From contig JAFTPK010000016.1 of the NCBI GenBank assembly GCA_017463325.1, positions 1 through 39,582 of the forward strand: a stretch of DNA of 39,582 bases. Reading direction: 5' to 3'. The position numbers and the translations under genes are program-made. This document shows positions 10,602 through 19,501 of this stretch, piece by piece (the first letter of the stretch is position 1; each line of letters opens with the position of its first letter). Source of the DNA: Clostridia bacterium. GTDB taxonomy: Bacteria > Bacillota > Clostridia > Christensenellales > Borkfalkiaceae. The notes below the pieces were generated by a model. It saw only the letters and a list, made by a program, of their open reading frames with translations. It was not told the DNA's origin and searched no databases.

Positions 10602-13244
10602 ATGAAATACCATTTGCTTTCCGTAGACGAAACGCTTAAAGCGGTACAGTCCTCAGAGGAGGGACTTTCAGGCGAAGAAGCGGAAAAGCGCCTTGAAGAA
10701 AACGGCAAGAACAAGCTGGTGGAGGGGAAGAAAAAATCGTGGCTGAAACGCTTTGTCGAACAGCTTGTCAACCCTATGATTATCGTTCTTCTCATTGCGG
10801 CGGCTGTCAACCTCGTCACCGTGCTGATCGAGGCCAAGGGACAGCCTGAGATCGGGGAATTCGCGGAATTCTTTATTATCGTCGCGGTCGTTCTTCTCAA
10901 CGCCATTCTCGGCGTCGTACAGGAGGGAAAGGCTGAACAGGCGGTAGAGGCTTTGAAACAAATGACGACCTCGACTTGTAAGGTAATTCGAGGCGGGAAA
11001 TTGACCGCTGTTAAGAGTGAAGATCTTGTCGTTGGCGACGTCGTGATTTTGGAGGCTGGCGACAGCGTACCCGCGGATTGTCGTATTATCGAAAGTGCGT
11101 CTTTGAAATCAGAGGAGGCGGCGCTTACAGGGGAAAGCGTGCCGAGCAACAAGCAGACGGAAGCTTTACAGGAAGCGGACGGAAAAGAGGTGGGGCTTGG
11201 CGACAGAAAGAATATGCTGTACATGGGCTGCACCGTCGTATACGGCCGCGCGAAAGCGGTTGTCGTGGCGACGGGAATGCAGACGGAAATGGGAAAAATT
11301 GCGAACGTTCTTGCGCAGACGCAGGACGAAACGACCCCTTTGCAGAAAAAACTGAATACCCTTTCCAAGATTTTGAGTTTTCTCGTGCTTGGCATTTCTG
11401 TATTTATTTTCGTGTTTAATCTTTTCCGTCAGATGGATTTCCATTTGGAGGTCATTCTCGACAGCTTTATCGTTGCCGTATCGCTTGCGGTTGCCGCAAT
11501 CCCCGAGGGACTTGCGACCGTCGTTACGATCGTGCTCTCTATGGGCATGACGAAAATGGCGAAGAAAAACGCCGTCGTGAAACGCTTGACGGCGGTAGAA
11601 ACGCTTGGCTGTACGCAAATTATTTGCTCGGATAAAACGGGTACCTTGACGCAAAATAAAATGACCGTTGTGGAAAGCTATGGCGACGACGAGGCGTTGA
11701 TTGCACGGGCAATGGCGCAATGCTCGGACGCCGTCCTTGACGAGGAAAAGGGCGAAGCGGTGGGCGAGCCGACCGAATGTGCGCTCGTCAATTTTGCGAA
11801 TAAGCTGGGGCTTTCCAAAACGGAAATGGGCGTCGCTGAAAAGCGTGTAACGGAAGCGCCTTTTGACAGTATGCGAAAGATGATGTCCACGGTGCATACT
11901 GCCGAAAACGGGTTTGTGCAGTACACCAAGGGCGCGCCTGACGAAGTTTTAAAACGGTGTACCCATGTACGCGTTGACGGTAAGGTGTTGCCGTTGACGG
12001 ACGAAAAGCGCGCGGAAATTCTCGGCGCGAATAAAGCCATGGCTGATAAGGCGCTCCGCGTACTTGCGTGCGCGTACAAAACGCACCAGAGCGTTCCTAC
12101 CGATTTTGAACCCGAGGATCTTGAAAACGAGCTGATCTTTATCGGGCTTACGGGCATGATCGACCCTGTTCGTCCCGAAGTAAAGGACGCGATCGCGCTT
12201 TGTAAAGAGGCGGGGATCCGTGCAATCATGATCACGGGCGACCATATTGACACGGCAATCGCAATTGCAACCGAGCTGGGACTTGTCACCGACAAATCGC
12301 AGGCGATCACGGGGGCGGAAATGGCGGAGATTCCCGACGAGGAATTTGAAGAACGGATTACGCAATATTCGGTATATGCTCGTGTACAACCTGAGCATAA
12401 AGTGCGTATCGTCAATACTTGGAAAAAGCGGGGCTGTATTACGGCTATGACGGGCGACGGCGTCAACGACGCGCCCAGCATTAAGAGTGCCGATATCGGG
12501 ATCGGTATGGGTATCACGGGTACCGACGTGACCAAGAGTGCGGCGGGTATGGTGTTGCAAGACGATAATTTTGCCACCATTGTTTCCGCGGTGGGCGAAG
12601 GCAGAAGAATTTACGACAATATTTGTAAGACTATTCAATTCCTGCTTTCAAGCAACCTTGCCGAGGTGGTTTCCGTATTTATCGCGACCATGTTCGGGTA
12701 CACCTTGCTTCGGCCTATGCACCTACTTTGGATCAATTTAATCACCGATACCTTCCCTGCGATCGCGCTCGGTATGGAAGAGGGCGAAAGCGATTTGATG
12801 AAACGGCCGCCAAGGAACGACAAGGAAAGTATTTTTGCACACGGGCTTGGCATTAACGTCGTATTGCAAGGGATTTATATCGGTCTTTTAACGCTTGCGG
12901 CATTCTTTATCGGGGTGCATTTTGGCGGCGAAGAGCACGGCGTTACAATGGCGTTTTTGACGCTTGCCTTAACGGAAACTGTCCATTCGTTCAACGTCCG
13001 TTCGCTCAGACATTCCGTTTTCTTTATGAAAAAGCAGAACAAGACCCTTTGGGGCGCGGCGATTCTTTCTCTTGTGCTGACTTTCAGCGTTGTGTTTATC
13101 CCGCCTATCGCGGCTATCTTCGATTTCACCGTGATCGGTTGGCAGGAGCTGCTCGTTTCGCTGGGGCTTTCGCTTTCCGTTGTGGCGTTTAGCGAGCTGT
13201 CTAAGGTGATTTTGGGCGCGATCGAAAAGAAAAAAGGAAAGTAA
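10602..13244 (+). CDS. P-type cation-transporting ATPase (Ca2+/Mn2+ type, P2A)
   Basis: An 880-residue ATPase that pumps divalent cations out of the cytoplasm. Landmarks are TGES in the actuator domain (176-179), the M4 metal site VAAIPEGLA (about 298-305), the phosphorylated Asp344 in CSDKTGTLT, TGDGVNDAPS in the hinge, and the M6 site INLITD. M5 carries SSNLAEVV, retaining Asn and Glu at positions used for a second Ca2+ in SERCA-type pumps. The ATG at 10602 has GGAG upstream; the in-frame start at 10563 lies within the terminator and is rejected. The upstream Mn2+ riboswitch suggests that Mn2+ detoxification is a main role, as in lactococcal YoaB. Ca2+ transport is also possible. Confidence 0.93.
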   Translation: MKYHLLSVDETLKAVQSSEEGLSGEEAEKRLEENGKNKLVEGKKKSWLKRFVEQLVNPMIIVLLIAAAVNLVTVLIEAKGQPEIGEFAEFFIIVAVVLLNAILGVVQEGKAEQAVEALKQMTTSTCKVIRGGKLTAVKSEDLVVGDVVILEAGDSVPADCRIIESASLKSEEAALTGESVPSNKQTEALQEADGKEVGLGDRKNMLYMGCTVVYGRAKAVVVATGMQTEMGKIANVLAQTQDETTPLQKKLNTLSKILSFLVLGISVFIFVFNLFRQMDFHLEVILDSFIVAVSLAVAAIPEGLATVVTIVLSMGMTKMAKKNAVVKRLTAVETLGCTQIICSDKTGTLTQNKMTVVESYGDDEALIARAMAQCSDAVLDEEKGEAVGEPTECALVNFANKLGLSKTEMGVAEKRVTEAPFDSMRKMMSTVHTAENGFVQYTKGAPDEVLKRCTHVRVDGKVLPLTDEKRAEILGANKAMADKALRVLACAYKTHQSVPTDFEPEDLENELIFIGLTGMIDPVRPEVKDAIALCKEAGIRAIMITGDHIDTAIAIATELGLVTDKSQAITGAEMAEIPDEEFEERITQYSVYARVQPEHKVRIVNTWKKRGCITAMTGDGVNDAPSIKSADIGIGMGITGTDVTKSAAGMVLQDDNFATIVSAVGEGRRIYDNICKTIQFLLSSNLAEVVSVFIATMFGYTLLRPMHLLWINLITDTFPAIALGMEEGESDLMKRPPRNDKESIFAHGLGINVVLQGIYIGLLTLAAFFIGVHFGGEEHGVTMAFLTLALTETVHSFNVRSLRHSVFFMKKQNKTLWGAAILSLVLTFSVVFIPPIAAIFDFTVIGWQELLVSLGLSLSVVAFSELSKVILGAIEKKKGK

Positions 13245-13248
13245 AGTA

Positions 13249-13944
13249 GTGGAAAGATTTTCCCGTAGCGAGCTTCTCCTTGGCGAAGCCGCCATGCAAA
13301 AATTGAAAAATGCCCGCGTGGCGGTGTTTGGCGTCGGCGGGGTAGGCGGGTATGCGGTGGAGGCGCTTGCGCGGACGGGAATCGGCGCGCTGGACTTAAT
13401 TGACGCCGATACCGTTTCCCTTAGCAATATCAATCGTCAATTACTTGCTCTTGATTGTACGGTGGGTCGGCTGAAGGTAGAGGTCGCAGCCGAGCGGATC
13501 GGGCAGATTAACCCTGCGTGTAGGGTGAAAACCTATCCCCTCTTTTACGGACCGCTGGACAGCGAAATTGACTTCTCCGTTTACGATTACGTTGTGGACG
13601 CCGTGGATACGGTGAGCGCGAAATTGACGATTATTGAGCGGGCAAAACGGGCGGGGGTGCCCGTGATTTCAGCCATGGGTGCGGGGAATAAGCTTGACGC
13701 GGCTGCGTTCGAGGTGGCGGATATCGCCGAAACGAGCATTTGTCCTTTGGCGCGTGTGATGCGGAAGGAGCTAAAAAAACGTGGGATTGAGGGTGTAAAA
13801 GTCGTCTATTCCAAGGAAGAGCCGCTTGAAAGTGTGCTCTTTAACGAAGAAAGCGGAAAGCCTATTCCTGCAAGCGTGGCGTTCGTTCCCTCCGTTGTCG
13901 GCATGATCGTCGCAGGGGAAGTTATTAAGGATTTAATAAAATAA
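13249..13944 (+). CDS. tcdA: tRNA threonylcarbamoyladenosine dehydratase-like E1 enzyme
   Basis: A 231-residue ThiF/MoeB-superfamily adenylating enzyme. The ATP-binding glycine-rich loop is GVGGVGGYA at residues 28-36, followed by DADTVSLSNINRQLLAL, typical of the TcdA/CsdL branch that cyclises t6A37 in tRNA to ct6A. CPLARVMRKELKKRGI and the C-terminal segment ASVAFVPSVVGMIVAGEVIKDL also fit that branch. The start is GTG, four bases after the ATPase stop codon, so the two genes are co-transcribed although their functions are unrelated. MoeB or ThiF function is less likely because the sequence lacks the zinc CxxC pairs of those enzymes. Confidence 0.87.
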   Translation: MERFSRSELLLGEAAMQKLKNARVAVFGVGGVGGYAVEALARTGIGALDLIDADTVSLSNINRQLLALDCTVGRLKVEVAAERIGQINPACRVKTYPLFYGPLDSEIDFSVYDYVVDAVDTVSAKLTIIERAKRAGVPVISAMGAGNKLDAAAFEVADIAETSICPLARVMRKELKKRGIEGVKVVYSKEEPLESVLFNEESGKPIPASVAFVPSVVGMIVAGEVIKDLIK

Positions 13945-13956
13945 AAAAGGAATGTA

Positions 13957-13998
13957 AAAAACACCGTTGCGTAGTTGCAACGGTGTTTTTGTTTTTTT
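13957..13998. terminator. Bidirectional terminator between tcdA and metA
   Basis: AAAACACCGTTGC pairs perfectly with GCAACGGTGTTTT around a 6-base loop. T-runs follow on the plus strand (TTTTTGTTTTTTT) and A-runs precede it, so it can stop both the plus-strand tcdA and the minus-strand metY-metA transcripts. Confidence 0.92.
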
Positions 13999-14001
13999 GA
14001 G

Positions 14002-14916
14002 TTATACCTTTTTAATGTCGTAAGGGGTGCTTTGATAAACGAAATAGTTGAGCCAGTTGGAATATAACAGGTTGGCGTGCGCCCGCCAAGAAACGAGTGG
14101 CGGTTGCGTTTCGTCGTCGTAAGGGAAATAGTTGACGGGCTTTTTAATGGGTTTCCCTTGGGAAAGATCTCGAAGATATTCGTTTTTCAAGGTATCCGCG
14201 TCGTATTCCGAATGGCCTGTGATAAAGATTTGCCGTCCGTTTTTGGTGGAAATCGCGTAAACGCCTGTTTCTTTGGAGGAGGCAAGAATTTTTAATTCCT
14301 TTACCTTTTCCACGTCCTCGCGAAGAACGGTGGTGTGGCGGGATTGCGGCACCATAAACGTATCGTCAAAGCCGCGGAAAAGAATGGAGTTTTTATATTC
14401 CACCGTGTGTGGAAAAATACCGAACAGCTTTTCGGTTACGGGGTATTTTGGGATCCCATAATGATAGTACAGCCCTGCTTGTGCCCCCCAACAAATATGA
14501 AAGGTGCTGTAAACGTGCGTTTTGCTCCATTCCATAATTCGGGTCAGCTCTTCCCAGTACTCTACCTCTTCAAATTCAAGGTGTTCTACGGGCGCGCCCG
14601 TAATGATAAGACCGTCGAAATTTTGCTCCTTAACCTCGTCGAAAGTTTTATAAAAGGCAAGAAGATGATCCTCCGCGACGTTTTTAGACTGATGGGTCTT
14701 GGTGTGGATCAACGTTGGCTCTACCTGCAAAGGGGTATTGCCGAGTAGACGAGCAAGCTGCGTTTCCGTTTCGATCTTCTTGGGCATAAGATTGAGAATG
14801 AGGATTTTCAAAGGACGGATATCCTGCGTAATGGCGCGGGTTTCCGTCATGACAAAAATATTTTCCTCCTGCAAGGTCTTTGCCGCAGGTAAATTGTTGG
14901 GAATTTTAATGGGCAT
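14002..14916 (-). CDS. metA: Homoserine O-acetyltransferase (MetA family)
   Basis: A 304-residue MetA-family acyltransferase that activates homoserine for methionine synthesis. The nucleophile is Cys142 in [11 protein letters not shown], and His/Glu of the triad lie in FITGHSEYD. Residue 111, counted from the ATG, is Glu in [10 protein letters not shown]. In this family Glu111 goes with acetyl-CoA use and Gly111 with succinyl-CoA, so O-acetylhomoserine is the expected product. It lies 13 bases downstream of metY on the same strand, whose enzyme consumes O-acetylhomoserine, consistent with that assignment. A GAGGT site precedes the ATG. Transcription ends at the shared terminator. Confidence 0.96.
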   Translation of the reverse strand: MPIKIPNNLPAAKTLQEENIFVMTETRAITQDIRPLKILILNLMPKKIETETQLARLLGNTPLQVEPTLIHTKTHQSKNVAEDHLLAFYKTFDEVKEQNFDGLIITGAPVEHLEFEEVEYWEELTRIMEWSKTHVYSTFHICWGAQAGLYYHYGIPKYPVTEKLFGIFPHTVEYKNSILFRGFDDTFMVPQSRHTTVLREDVEKVKELKILASSKETGVYAISTKNGRQIFITGHSEYDADTLKNEYLRDLSQGKPIKKPVNYFPYDDETQPPLVSWRAHANLLYSNWLNYFVYQSTPYDIKKV

Positions 14917-14929
14917 GATTACCTCTTTT

Positions 14930-16219
14930 TTAGATGGTTTCGAGGGCTTGCGTGATGTCGGCGATCAAGTCTTGATAATTTTCAAGACCGCAGGAAAGGC
15001 GGACGAGATCTCCGGGAACACCCGCTGCGATCAGTTCTTCTTCCGTCATTTGTCTATGCGTTGCGTTGGCGGGGTGCAAACAGCAGCTCCGTGCGTCGGC
15101 AACGTGCGTTTCAATGGCGATCAGCTTTAAGGCTTTCATAAACTTTTCAGCCGCTTTTCTGCCGCCCTTGACCCCAAAACTAACGACGCCACAGGTGCCT
15201 TTCGGCATATATTTTTGTGCGAGAGGGTAATACTTGTTGGAGGGAAGCCCCGGATAGTTTACCCACGCTATTTTTTCGTTGCTTTCTAAGAATTCTGCTA
15301 CTTTTTGGCCGTTAAGACAATGTCTTTCTATGCGTACGTGCAAGCTTTCAAGACCTAAGTTTAAATAATACGCGCTTTGAGGGGATTGCGTTGCGCCGAA
15401 ATCGCGCATAAGCTGTGCCGTCGCCTTGGTGATATACGCGCCGCCGATGCCGAATTTTTCGGTATACGTAACTCCGTGGTAGCTGGCGTCGGGGGTGCAA
15501 AGCCCAGGGAATTTCTCGGCGTGCGCCGTCCAGTCGAACTTGCCAGAATCAACGATGCATCCGCCTACCGCGCTGCCGTGACCGTCCATGTATTTTGTCG
15601 TGGAATGGGTGACGATATCCGCGCCGAACTCGAAAGGACGGCAGTTGACGGGGGTGGCAAAGGTATTGTCGATAATGAGCGGCACGCCGTGCGCGTGCGC
15701 CGCTTTCGCAAATTTTTCAATATCCAGTACGGTCAGAGCAGGGTTTGCTACCGTTTCCCCGAACACCGCTTTGGTGTTTTCGCGGAAAGCGGCGTTTAAC
15801 TCCTCTTCCGTACAATCGGGATCGACGAAGGTAAAGTCGATTCCCATTTTTTTCATGGTGACGGCAAACAGGTTGTAGGTGCCGCCGTAAATGCTTGAAG
15901 AGGCGATTACGTGGTCGCCGCAGCTTGCGATATTAAATACCGCAAAAAAGGACGCCGCTTGTCCCGAGGAAAGAAGCATTGCGGCTGAACCGCCCTCCAA
16001 CTCGCAAATTTTGGCTGCGACGGTGTCGCAGGTGGGATTTTGTAGACGGGAATAAAAATAACCGCTTGCCTCCAAATCGAACAGCTTGCCCATATCTTCG
16101 CTTGTTGCGTATTTGAACGTCGTGCTTTGAATAATGGGGATTTGGCGCGGTTCACCGTTTCCCGGCGTATAGCCGCCTTGGACGCATTTCGTTTCAATAC
16201 GGTAGTTCTTCTTTTCCAT
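14930..16219 (-). CDS. metY: O-acetylhomoserine sulfhydrylase (PLP-dependent)
   Basis: A 429-residue Cys/Met-metabolism PLP enzyme that makes homocysteine from O-acetylhomoserine and sulfide. The N-terminus [18 protein letters not shown] and [11 protein letters not shown] are typical of MetY. The PLP-binding lysine is in [12 protein letters not shown], and the C-terminus contains the family pattern [17 protein letters not shown]. The length of about 430 residues fits MetY rather than shorter cystathionine gamma-synthases. It is the first gene of a metY-metA operon, behind a near-consensus promoter. No SAM riboswitch or T-box is visible in the short leader of about 40 bases. Confidence 0.95.
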   Translation of the reverse strand: MEKKNYRIETKCVQGGYTPGNGEPRQIPIIQSTTFKYATSEDMGKLFDLEASGYFYSRLQNPTCDTVAAKICELEGGSAAMLLSSGQAASFFAVFNIASCGDHVIASSSIYGGTYNLFAVTMKKMGIDFTFVDPDCTEEELNAAFRENTKAVFGETVANPALTVLDIEKFAKAAHAHGVPLIIDNTFATPVNCRPFEFGADIVTHSTTKYMDGHGSAVGGCIVDSGKFDWTAHAEKFPGLCTPDASYHGVTYTEKFGIGGAYITKATAQLMRDFGATQSPQSAYYLNLGLESLHVRIERHCLNGQKVAEFLESNEKIAWVNYPGLPSNKYYPLAQKYMPKGTCGVVSFGVKGGRKAAEKFMKALKLIAIETHVADARSCCLHPANATHRQMTEEELIAAGVPGDLVRLSCGLENYQDLIADITQALETI

Positions 16220-16259
16220 AATAATTTACCTGTTTCTCCTCCTATAAATTCCATTTATT

Positions 16260-16288
16260 AGTATACCACTTTTCCCTTTTTTCGTCAA
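16260..16288 (-). promoter_or_regulatory. Promoter for metY-metA
   Basis: Read on the minus strand: TTGACG (16288-16283), a 17-base spacer, then TATACT (16265-16260). It lies about 40 bases upstream of the metY ATG. Confidence 0.85.
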
Positions 16289-16464
16289 GCGTTTTAAAGA
16301 AAAGTGCCGCTAAGCGGTTTATGATAAAATTATAAGTATATCTTATCCAAAATGCGATATTTTTTGAGAGTCCTCATAAAAAACAGGGGGCGTGTCCTCG
16401 TATAACAAAAGTTGGTATTACGCATAATTATAATAAATTTCAAATAAAAAGCAAGGAGGAGAGC

Positions 16465-18531
16465 ATGAAAGGGAAAAAATTTTTCAAAAAAAGTGGGGCG
16501 ATTTTCGCGGCGATCATAGTGACGGCGGCAGCGGGCTTGACAGCGTGCCGCGAACAGACGGAGGGGGAAAACGGCTTTACCTACCGCGACAGTTATTTGA
16601 CGGCGCCCTCGACGTGGAATCCGCATACCTATCGCACCAACGACGACGCCTACGTCAACGATTATACAACGCTCGGGCTTTACGAATTTTTCTTTAAGGA
16701 GGATTTTTCGGGGTATGAAGTGCGCCCTGAAATGGCGGCTTCGGAGCCTAAGGACGTCACGGAGCGTTTAAAAGCAGACGAAAAATGGGGAATACCTGCG
16801 GAGGCGACGGAGGGGTATGCGTATGAGATCGAGCTTAATCCGCTTGCTAAATGGGAGGACGGAACGCCGATCAACGCGGATACCTACGTATATTCCATGC
16901 AAAAATTGCTCGACCCGACCCTTTTAAATTATCGCGCGTCCAATTATTATACAGGTAAGCTCGTCATCAAGAACGCTGAGGCGTACAACCTCGGGCGTGG
17001 CGAGGGCGAGGACAAAGTGAGCGTGGAGGACGTGGGGATTTTTAAAAATGGAGAATATTCTTTTACGCTTGTTTTGGAAAAGGCGTTGAAAGGGTTTCAT
17101 CTATTATATGCTCTTGGGGATAACTGGATCGTGAAAGAGGATTTATACGAGGCCTCTTTGAAAAATGGAGCGGCGGGGTATAATACCAGTCTTGCCACGA
17201 CCTCCTCTTACGGACCGTATAAGCTGACGCGTTATCTTCCCGAGCAACAAATGACGTTTGAGAAAAACGACGAGTGGTACGGTTGGACGGACGGAAAACA
17301 CGAGGGCATGTATCAAACGACGCGGATTGTTTCTAAACGCGTTTCCGAGGCTTCGACAAGAAAGCAAATGTTTATGAAAGGAGAACTGGAACGCTACGGC
17401 TTACAGGCAGAGGACTACGCGGAGTACCGTTCGAGTGATTTTGCTTATTCAGAGCCGGGGCAAACGGTGTTCTTTCTCATTCTTTGCGGGGACGAGAACG
17501 GCTTGAAGCTGCGGGAAACGACGGGTGTGCATAAGCGCATACTTGCATTTGAGGAATTCCGTAAGGCAATGGCTGTGACTTATCAAAAGGATTTGTTTGC
17601 CACCACCATTTCCCCGGCTCGTAGCGGCGCGTACGGCTTGATCGGGAAAGAGGACGTTTGGCAGGTGGAAACGGGGGAAAGGTACCGCGATACGGCGGCG
17701 GCGAAAAAAGTGCTTTGTGACTTTTACGGCGTGGATACGGAGGCGTTCGGCGGGGATCTTGACGCGGCTGCCGCTTCTATTACGGGGTATGACCCCAAGC
17801 TTGCGGGGGAGCTGTTTTTGGCGGCGTTTACGAAAGCGAAACAGGAGTACGGCATCAAGGATACGGACGTTGTGGAAATCGAATACGCTCTTTCTTCCGC
17901 CAGTAGCTTTATCACCAAAACGATCGATTATTTAAACACCGAGCTTGAAAAGGTGCTTGCGCCTGTGGGGCTTTCGGGGCGAGTGCGTTTCGTGGAGAGC
18001 GTGCCGTACGGAAATACTTGGTCGGATAAGATTCGCGGCGGGGAGTCGGACACCGTGCTTGCAGGCTGGACGGGCGGACTGCTTGATCCGTTCAATACCA
18101 TTGAGTACTACACGAATTCGGTGTATCAACCCTATTGCGATAAGTGGTACGACACTTCCAAAGAAACGCTTACTTTGACGGTGGAGGGCGAGTCGATTAC
18201 CATGACGCTGAGAGATTGGGGAAGCTGCTTAAACGGCACGCAAAAGACGGTGAACGGAAAAACGTATAATTTCGGGCACGGGCTTGCCTCAGACGCAACG
18301 CGGCTTTCCGTGCTTGCGGGGATCGAGGGAAAGGTACTGTCCTCGTACAGCTATATTCCTATGTTACAGGACGGGTCTTTCTATTTGCTTTCGCAAAAAG
18401 TGGAGTATCCGACGGAGAGTTACGATCCCGTACTCGGCTATGGCGGGGTGAAGTATTTGCAGTACCACTTTAACGACGGGGAGTGGGAAGGCTACGTCAA
18501 AAAGCAGGGCGGACAGCTCAATTATAAATAA
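16465..18531 (+). CDS. Peptide ABC transporter substrate-binding lipoprotein
   Basis: A 688-residue solute-binding protein of the SBP_bac_5 (OppA/DppA) family. The signal peptide ends in a lipobox, GLTAC, so it is a membrane-anchored lipoprotein. Family features include TWNPHTYRTNDD at the start of the mature domain, ELNPLAKWEDGTPINADTYVYSMQKLLDP, and SSYGPYKLTRYLPEQQMTFEKNDEWYG. It is longer than typical OppA (about 540), with additional material in the second half. AAGGAGGAG precedes the ATG. It heads a five-gene cassette with two permeases and two ATPases, so its job is capture of oligopeptides for import. Peptide length preference cannot be read from the sequence. Confidence 0.93.
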   Translation: MKGKKFFKKSGAIFAAIIVTAAAGLTACREQTEGENGFTYRDSYLTAPSTWNPHTYRTNDDAYVNDYTTLGLYEFFFKEDFSGYEVRPEMAASEPKDVTERLKADEKWGIPAEATEGYAYEIELNPLAKWEDGTPINADTYVYSMQKLLDPTLLNYRASNYYTGKLVIKNAEAYNLGRGEGEDKVSVEDVGIFKNGEYSFTLVLEKALKGFHLLYALGDNWIVKEDLYEASLKNGAAGYNTSLATTSSYGPYKLTRYLPEQQMTFEKNDEWYGWTDGKHEGMYQTTRIVSKRVSEASTRKQMFMKGELERYGLQAEDYAEYRSSDFAYSEPGQTVFFLILCGDENGLKLRETTGVHKRILAFEEFRKAMAVTYQKDLFATTISPARSGAYGLIGKEDVWQVETGERYRDTAAAKKVLCDFYGVDTEAFGGDLDAAAASITGYDPKLAGELFLAAFTKAKQEYGIKDTDVVEIEYALSSASSFITKTIDYLNTELEKVLAPVGLSGRVRFVESVPYGNTWSDKIRGGESDTVLAGWTGGLLDPFNTIEYYTNSVYQPYCDKWYDTSKETLTLTVEGESITMTLRDWGSCLNGTQKTVNGKTYNFGHGLASDATRLSVLAGIEGKVLSSYSYIPMLQDGSFYLLSQKVEYPTESYDPVLGYGGVKYLQYHFNDGEWEGYVKKQGGQLNYK

Positions 18532-18550
18532 GAAAAAGGGGGCGGGGAGT

Positions 18551-19501
18551 GTGCTGAAATATATTGTAAAAAGGATATTGCTATTGATATTCGTGTTTTT
18601 TGTGATCATGGCGATATGCTTTACGCTCATTCGTCTTTTGCCCTTGCCCGACGCGGCAAAATACGGGCCGCAAGCCGAGTTGATCATGGCGAGAAGAGAA
18701 CAGATGGGTTATAATAAGCCGATCGTCGTGCAATTTTTTCTGTACTGGAAGAATGTATTTTTGCGCGGCGATTGGGGGGTAGGCGAGGAATATAAAACAG
18801 GGCTTGACGTGGGGCAGGTATTTATTGAACGCCTTCCTGTGACTATGCTTGTCAACCTCCTTTCCATTTTGGTTAGTATTCCCGTAGGGATTGCGCTCGG
18901 CGTTGCGGCGGCATTGAAAAAGAACCGTTTGCAGGACTACGTGATTTCAACGGGAGTGATGGTGGCTATTTCCGTACCCTCTTTCGTGTTTGCCTTTTTG
19001 TTGCAGTATTTCTTTTATTATAAGTGGGGGCTTTTGCCGCCCTTGCTTGCGCCCACGGATAATTTCCTTTCGGGAGAAATGTTGCTGTCGCTGATTATGC
19101 CCGTTACTGCGCTTGCGCTGGGGAGCGTGGCGAGCTTTACGCGGGTTACTCGGGCGGAGTTGACGGAGGTATTGACGGGAGAATATATGCTTCTTGCAAG
19201 GGCTAAGGGGCTAACGAAATTGCAGGCAACCGTACGGCACGCCTTTAAAAATTGCGCCGTCGTCGTCTTGCCCGCCGTGCTTGGTTCTTTTGTGGGGATA
19301 TTAAGCGGGTCTATGATTATTGAACGGCTGTTTTCTATTCCCGGCGTTGGGGAACTGTATTTAAATTCTATTTTGGCACAGGATTATAATTTTTTCATGA
19401 TGCTTTCCGCGTTTTATACCTTTGTCGGGCTGCTTGCGGGGATCATTGTGGACGTTAGCTACGGGTTGATCGACCCAAGAATTCGTATGGGGGAACGCTA
19501 A
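18551..19501 (+). CDS. Peptide ABC transporter permease (OppB/DppB type)
   Basis: A 316-residue inner-membrane permease with about six transmembrane segments. The N-terminus MLKYIVKRILLLIFVFFVIMAI is a typical first helix. The coupling motif EYMLLARAKGLTKLQATVRHAFKN (the EAA loop) contacts the ATPases. The start is GTG at 18551 with GGGGAG upstream, 19 bases after the binding-protein gene. Its stop codon is immediately followed by the ATG of the second permease, so the two are translationally linked. Confidence 0.94.
   Translation: MLKYIVKRILLLIFVFFVIMAICFTLIRLLPLPDAAKYGPQAELIMARREQMGYNKPIVVQFFLYWKNVFLRGDWGVGEEYKTGLDVGQVFIERLPVTMLVNLLSILVSIPVGIALGVAAALKKNRLQDYVISTGVMVAISVPSFVFAFLLQYFFYYKWGLLPPLLAPTDNFLSGEMLLSLIMPVTALALGSVASFTRVTRAELTEVLTGEYMLLARAKGLTKLQATVRHAFKNCAVVVLPAVLGSFVGILSGSMIIERLFSIPGVGELYLNSILAQDYNFFMMLSAFYTFVGLLAGIIVDVSYGLIDPRIRMGER

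Noticed and set aside
16220..16260. A SAM riboswitch or T-box upstream of metY
   Set aside because: Only about 40 bases separate the promoter from the start codon, too short for either.
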